Assembly: GCF_002814235.1 (NCBI RefSeq)
Contig: NZ_PHSU01000033.1
Span: 248,001-312,000 of the forward strand
Source of the DNA: Pseudomonas sp. QS1027
Lineage (GTDB): Bacteria > Pseudomonadota > Gammaproteobacteria > Pseudomonadales > Pseudomonadaceae
Direction: 5' to 3'
Length of the DNA: 64,000 nt
The notes beneath the pieces are model-generated. The model did not search any database and was not told the DNA's origin. It saw only the letters and a list, made by a program, of their open reading frames with translations. The stretch's first letter is position 1, and every line of letters starts with the position of its first letter. The translations under genes and the position numbers were made by a program. This document shows, in pieces, positions 60,189 to 64,000 of this stretch.

Positions 60189-60851
60189 TTGTCACGGCGG
60201 ATTGAACGCGGCCCATGGTTGCCTGTGATAAGCGGTGAGTGCGAGGCGTTTTCTCCGTGGACGTGCGAGACGGGCTTGATTCAAAAACCACCCTTTGTGC
60301 GGTTCATTTTCGATGCGAGAGGATATAACCTGCGAGCCTTTCATCACGAGTTCTCCACGGCAGATATGGACATCAACCTACTCACCAAATCCATGTTGGG
60401 TCACTGGGAAGCTGGCCCCGGTGTATGGCAATGTGAGTATCAGTTCGGGCGATTGCTGATTTACGTTGAGCACCGCAAAGGCGAGTTGCCGGATGAGCGT
60501 CTGCTTGATGCTCAACGGGTCGTCCAGGCCGTTTGGGATGATCTACCTGAGGCCTTGGCTTTTGCCGAGCAGCGCTGCAAAACGCGAATGCCTGAGTTGT
60601 GGCGACTCTATGACCGCGATACCCAGCTGTGCTCGCCGTTGTCTGTATTCTCGATTCATTTCTGCCTCGACAACCCCCATCCGTCCTATGTCGTTTCGAT
60701 GAACCCGGATTTCGATTGGGATCGTCGGGTGACCGAAGCGGATGAGAGGGGGGAGGAGCGCACTATCAGCCTGGCTCAGTATGAGCCTGCGGATAGGTTC
60801 TGGCTCAATATCCAGCGTTTGGGCTTCCGGAGTTTCAGGTGTGATGATTGA
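60189..60851 (+). CDS. unrecognised protein, uncertain start
   Basis: 220 residues from a TTG at 60189, the only start available before residue 60; no ribosome binding site. The body has PPFVRFIFDARGYNLRAFHHEF, GPGVWQCEYQFGRLLIYVE and the tail RFWLNIQRLGFRSFRCDD. No signal peptide. Either the TTG is used or an upstream frameshift has split an earlier start. The last 59 bases are repeated at 61477-61535, the remains of a second copy. Family not recognised; the setting suggests an immunity or toxin-related protein. Confidence 0.55.
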   Translation: MSRRIERGPWLPVISGECEAFSPWTCETGLIQKPPFVRFIFDARGYNLRAFHHEFSTADMDINLLTKSMLGHWEAGPGVWQCEYQFGRLLIYVEHRKGELPDERLLDAQRVVQAVWDDLPEALAFAEQRCKTRMPELWRLYDRDTQLCSPLSVFSIHFCLDNPHPSYVVSMNPDFDWDRRVTEADERGEERTISLAQYEPADRFWLNIQRLGFRSFRCDD

Positions 60852-60887
60852 CGCTCTACTGGTGGGGCGCCCACTCCATTTTTCTGC

Positions 60888-60985
60888 TTAGCTGTGTTCT
60901 TTAAACAGTACTTCAAACCCTTCCAGCGCAGCACGGAAGCCTCCTCGGGCGAAGCTCACCAGATGGCTTTCGGTAATACTATTAC
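60888..60985 (-). pseudogene. 3' fragment of a paralogue of the gene at 62701-63168
   Basis: Read on the minus strand it encodes about 29 residues (ITESHLVSFARGGFRAALEG then FEVLFKEHS and stop), matching the C-terminal end of the 62701-63168 product (LTESQPVSFALEDFRAALEG, FENLLKEQ). No upstream part is present; the sequence turns AT-rich at about 60985. It is a truncated duplicate. Confidence 0.75.
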
Positions 60986-61023
60986 TATATTTTGTCGTAG
61001 AGATATTAGGTGTGGTGCTGTGA

Positions 61024-61389
61024 TTATAATAATCTATATTTATATGCCATGGAGGGGCGTCCTTTTATCCATTCTGTCGGGCCACTTCCCCATCCGTAAT
61101 TTTCCCCATAATATACAAAATATTTTCCTTCTATTTTCAAGTTTTCAAATATATTCCTTAGTTCGGCCTTCAGTTTTTTTACAATTGTCAGGTCTAGTTC
61201 ATTTTCTTCAAATTCTATTAGGTGTGTATTATCTGGTATTTCAAAAGGGTAGAGCATTTTCCCTTTTTTTATTTTGTAGAAATCAAGTTCCTCTACTTGA
61301 TTCAAGATTTCTCTATATGACTGAATTTCTCCGTGAGCATTTCTTGTCGGGTTTTTGATATCAAATGTGATAATTACAATATGGCTCAT
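61024..61389 (-). CDS. small AT-rich unrecognised protein
   Basis: 121 residues, rich in Lys, Glu and Ile, no signal peptide. It begins MSHIVIITFDIKNPTRNAHGE, which could be a ferredoxin-like beta-alpha-beta start. GGAGAG precedes the ATG. The gene is AT-rich against its neighbours and lies between two copies of the same 59-base gene end, so it is an inserted cassette. Family unknown. Confidence 0.65.
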   Translation of the reverse strand: MSHIVIITFDIKNPTRNAHGEIQSYREILNQVEELDFYKIKKGKMLYPFEIPDNTHLIEFEENELDLTIVKKLKAELRNIFENLKIEGKYFVYYGENYGWGSGPTEWIKGRPSMAYKYRLL

Positions 61390-61476
61390 TGTTAAAGCTC
61401 TCCTTTACTCTGTTTGCAATATGCGGATGCAGGTCCGACTGACGATAGCCTAGTGCCACTCCTAAAGGGAAGAACA

Positions 61477-61535
61477 ATAGGTTCTGGCTCAATATCCAGC
61501 GTTTGGGCTTCCGGAATTTCAGGTGCGATGCTTGA
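61477..61535 (+). repeat. second copy of the 3' end of the 60189-60851 gene
   Basis: Fifty-nine bases identical to 60793-60851 except at three positions, in the same orientation and with the same frame to a stop (encoding RFWLNIQRLGFRNFRCDA). It is a remnant of a second gene copy. The two copies flank the AT-rich cassette gene at 61024-61389. Confidence 0.85.
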
Positions 61536-61665
61536 CGCGCAGCCGGGGCCGGGCATCCATTTTTGCCTTCGATGAATCGCCTCATGGTTGTTCCCACTAC
61601 GGTTTCGACGATCAGAGGATTAGACAATCGCAGGCGGAGCTGTAGCCGCCATACTGCTATCTAGG

Positions 61666-62070
61666 TCAACGAAACAGGCGTGTCAGATCCTCACTCAACT
61701 GCGAAAACCTGTTCTTGATGAAGTTGAGCGGATGCACCCGTTCGCCAATGCAGCAAACGTCGGGGTCGGCCTTTGCGTACCAGACTGGGACGCTATCACC
61801 CATGTTGTAACGCGCAACGGCGTCCAGCAGTTTGCATCGTGAATTGGCATCAAGGGTTTCGTCCCAGGTTTTGTGAAGGCGCTGGCCCTCGGCGCTGTAG
61901 CTGAAGGTCAGAAGGGCGCTGCCACCGCGCCCCGGCTTTCCTTCAACGTAGGTGATCTGGCCTTCGACGATAGAGCCTTCGGTCATGCGCAGAATTCGAA
62001 TCATCCGCCACAGACTCAATAGCGTGCCCACTATCGCTGCGAAAACCTTTAACAACAGAACGTAAGTCAT
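61666..62070 (-). CDS. DUF3592-like membrane protein
   Basis: 134 residues from the ATG at 62070. One N-terminal membrane helix (YVLLLKVFAAIVGTLLSLW) is followed by a soluble domain with GSIVEGQITYVEGKPGRGG, LLTFSYSAEGQRLHKTWDE and VPVWYAKADPDVCCI, the usual pattern of DUF3592. Function unknown for the family. The longer upstream frame has no family-like sequence. Confidence 0.7.
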   Translation of the reverse strand: MTYVLLLKVFAAIVGTLLSLWRMIRILRMTEGSIVEGQITYVEGKPGRGGSALLTFSYSAEGQRLHKTWDETLDANSRCKLLDAVARYNMGDSVPVWYAKADPDVCCIGERVHPLNFIKNRFSQLSEDLTRLFR

Positions 62071-62240
62071 AGCGCGAGCGATCCTTGCATAGCGGAGGTG
62101 TTGCGTGATTCTTTCTTGATTGGTGGCTGGACACCACCGCGGGTGAGATCTCTGCCACCTTGCTGAATGCCTTTGAGTATCTACCACGTTTTCACACCGC
62201 TTGGACTCAGCGCGGGCGATCACCAAAGGCGACGGATCAT

Positions 62241-62537
62241 TTAAGCGTTTTCCGTCTTCATGTATTTGGTGAAATTGTTGATATGGTCGTCGAGATTGTC
62301 CTCGAGCATCATCCGGTATTGCTCGCAGAAATAGTTCAACATCGCCTCGCGAGCCTGGGCCATCTCCGCACCAGATTTGAAGCCGCGAGCGCTTACCCAA
62401 GCATTGAATCGGGTGGTGCCAAACATCATCGATGCGCTTACCTTGCCAAGGTTTTCGAATGCCTTAAGCTGTTCGTTCGACAAGTGTATGTGCGCGTCTG
62501 CACGGTCATAGAAGGATTCGTCAGTGCTTTCTGTCAT
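62241..62537 (-). CDS. DUF3144 domain protein
   Basis: 98 residues, cytoplasmic, helical. The family pattern ESFYDRADAHIHLSNEQ, GKVSASMMFGTTRFNAWV, and NYFCEQYRMMLEDNLDDHI is clear. The ATG at 62537 has GAG upstream. The role of DUF3144 is unknown. Confidence 0.8.
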   Translation of the reverse strand: MTESTDESFYDRADAHIHLSNEQLKAFENLGKVSASMMFGTTRFNAWVSARGFKSGAEMAQAREAMLNYFCEQYRMMLEDNLDDHINNFTKYMKTENA

Positions 62538-62700
62538 TGCTCGATACCTTTTTGATCATTTTTAGATTGTTCCATAATTGGTCGACTTCGTCCTGTCGTG
62601 ATCGGCAGAAGTCTACCCGACGCTGCTGTTCGCCAGGGTCGGCGCCAGGCCACATACGGCCTTTTGGGGAGTGGGAAATGTCTGGCCGCTAACGTGGCCA

Positions 62701-63168
62701 TCACTGGCAGGCCTGTTCTTTAAGCAAGTTTTCAAAGCCTTCCAGTGCTGCGCGGAAATCCTCCAAGGCGAAGCTCACCGGTTGACTTTCGGTGAGCCAG
62801 CGGGTGGCAATGCCCACCTCCAGCTTGCCGGAAGCGCTCCATCCGAAACGGCGCCAGTGCAGGGTATCGCCTTCGACGATCTGTTCGGCCATCAGCACGG
62901 TGCAATCGAAATCCATGTCGTCGCTGCACACCAGTAGCGGTACGAGGGTGGAGGTACCGTCCTCTCCGGGATTGAAGCGACGTTTCGCGAGCGCGTCTTC
63001 GTACTCATCCAGCAGCCAAATTAGCGAAAGACCGAGCTTGGCAACCTGGGGATCATTGAGGTGGGAGGCCAGCCATTGCTCGATGGCCACGTCGTCGATG
63101 ATCAACCAGGGGCAAGGGCTGCGAGAGAAGCCTGTCTGATGGCGAGCAGCATGGAGGCGGTGGTGCAT
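62701..63168 (-). CDS. unrecognised protein with a truncated paralogue nearby
   Basis: 155 residues, no signal peptide. Contains WLIIDDVAIEQWLASHLNDP, QVAKLGLSLIWLLDEYEDAL, LLVCSDDMDFDCTVLMAEQI and the duplicated tail. AAGGA precedes the ATG. A 3' fragment of a paralogue is at 60888-60985. Duplicate fragments of this type are common for immunity genes behind polymorphic toxins; the family is not recognised. Confidence 0.65.
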   Translation of the reverse strand: MHHRLHAARHQTGFSRSPCPWLIIDDVAIEQWLASHLNDPQVAKLGLSLIWLLDEYEDALAKRRFNPGEDGTSTLVPLLVCSDDMDFDCTVLMAEQIVEGDTLHWRRFGWSASGKLEVGIATRWLTESQPVSFALEDFRAALEGFENLLKEQACQ

Positions 63169-63234
63169 GGAAAAAAATCCTTCAGATTGGGTGAGAGCCT
63201 CGTGAGCCCAGGTGCATTTATCCTAAACAGCCTA

Positions 63235-63894
63235 TTAGAATTTTCCTTCTATGTTAGTCAGAACGTATATTCCTTCAAATAAATTCACATGAATCCGGTA
63301 GCAGCTAGTGGAGTTCTTTTTTAGGTAGAGGACGTTGTTTTCTATTGGGCCGCAAGCTGATGCTTTAACTGCGTCCGCAAGTAGCGTGTATGGTATTAGA
63401 GTGTCTACAAATGGTGTGATAGTTACGGTGAAAGCAATGATGCATATAATGAAGCAAGATTTTAGTGCGGGGAATTTTTCCTTGTCTTGTGTTTTTGTGG
63501 CGTCTTTTTGTGCTTTTAGGTGCCGTTTTATAGGTGTTGGAAAAAATAGATAGACGCTAATGAGCATTAGTGAAATGGGTACTGATAAAATGATCCCTCC
63601 AATTGAGGAGGCATGACTTATATTGTTGGTGTCAATGCCGAATTTTGCATTTATTAATTTTTCTGAGAGAATCTTGCAGATGTAAAATACAAAGGTGCTG
63701 TAGATGGCGGATTTTGGCCAGTTGTTTATAAAAGAACCGATTTTGCTAATATTTGAGATTGCATAAACTGCACCAAGGCACACTGCGAGTAATGTTGCGA
63801 ACATTGCTATTGTGTTGCCACTAAAAAGCTGGGCGAACAATAAGCCTAAAATTATTAAAACTAGCTTTGCGAGGGCCTTCTTTTGATCACTCAT
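63235..63894 (-). CDS. AT-rich multi-pass membrane protein
   Basis: 219 residues from the ATG at 63894. About five or six hydrophobic segments are seen (LAKLVLIILGLLFAQLF, AMFATLLAVCLGAVYAI, SIGGIILSVPISLMLISVYL, SCFIICIIAFTVTITPF). The C-terminal 40 residues are probably outside the membrane, with two cysteines (ASACGPI, TSCYRI). Base composition differs strongly from the core genes, so it was acquired. No family recognised; a membrane-located immunity protein is possible. Confidence 0.65.
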   Translation of the reverse strand: MSDQKKALAKLVLIILGLLFAQLFSGNTIAMFATLLAVCLGAVYAISNISKIGSFINNWPKSAIYSTFVFYICKILSEKLINAKFGIDTNNISHASSIGGIILSVPISLMLISVYLFFPTPIKRHLKAQKDATKTQDKEKFPALKSCFIICIIAFTVTITPFVDTLIPYTLLADAVKASACGPIENNVLYLKKNSTSCYRIHVNLFEGIYVLTNIEGKF

Positions 63895-64000
63895 GGTGTA
63901 GGTGCTTTTTGTGGTTGGATGGAAGTAAAGATGAAGTTTCAACGTTCGGTAGGGTGCTATATGTGTCTAAAAGTGGTTTGTAAAGTCAGGCGCTTCGAAT

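Noticed and set aside
61361..61627. An 88-codon minus-strand frame
   Set aside because: Its sequence is antisense to the duplicated end of the 60189 gene and overlaps the start of a better gene at 61389.

Overview
The window reads as chromosome from a fluorescent-group Pseudomonas. The evidence is GC-rich coding sequence with strong Shine-Dalgarno sites, many LysR/AraC/TetR/MerR regulators next to single enzymes, Pseudomonas-type REP hairpins (9696-9783 and 26771-26856), a MucR-type MHYT-GGDEF-EAL protein and orphan type VI secretion (T6SS) loci. No rRNA, tRNA or CRISPR array was seen. Most of the sequence is ordinary core or strain-variable metabolism. Two accessory stretches stand out by composition and content: 17.2-26.5 kb and 54.5-64.0 kb.

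1-17.2 kb: the end of a SdaC-type serine transporter; a cupin; a RidA-PhzF pair with an AraC regulator; GltP; the selD-mnmH pair for tRNA selenouridine; a DUF318 permease; Lrp and an EamA exporter; an SDR with a divergent TetR and operator-like repeats; an AEC transporter; an adaptive-response unit (ada plus a PF09859 oxygenase, each behind an Ada box); flavin reductase; LysE; FtrA and a rhodanese.

17.2-26.5 kb: an orphan T6SS effector island, all on the minus strand: hcp, vgrG, DUF4123 adaptor, Rhs with an HNH-like C-terminal toxin, immunity gene, and a further small immunity-like gene. The toxin tip and immunity genes are AT-rich, unlike the rest.

26.8-54.3 kb: an RND pump operon, two tandem lipoproteins, a three-gene operon (L-amino-acid oxidase, 2-oxo-acid decarboxylase, periplasmic TPR protein), GST, patatin, DUF1275, a phospholipase D-like protein, an old-yellow-enzyme with a MerR regulator and a MerR-type promoter, a DHA2 exporter with a DUF336 protein and LysR, MucR, a second DHA2 exporter, and an RsbQ-like hydrolase overlapping a PAS histidine kinase.

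54.5-64.0 kb: a second hcp behind a sigma-54-like promoter; a truncated vgrG fused to a foreign tail; a mobile-element-type ssb; a small caspase-fold-like protein; a lipoprotein DNA/RNA endonuclease; then a run of small unrecognised genes with duplicated gene ends, typical of an immunity-gene array. The most unusual points are the Ada protein that has lost three of its four zinc cysteines although Ada boxes remain, the Cys4 tail on VgrG beside a PAAR-less Rhs, the VgrG/mobile-element fusion, and the hydrolase-PAS-kinase sensor.
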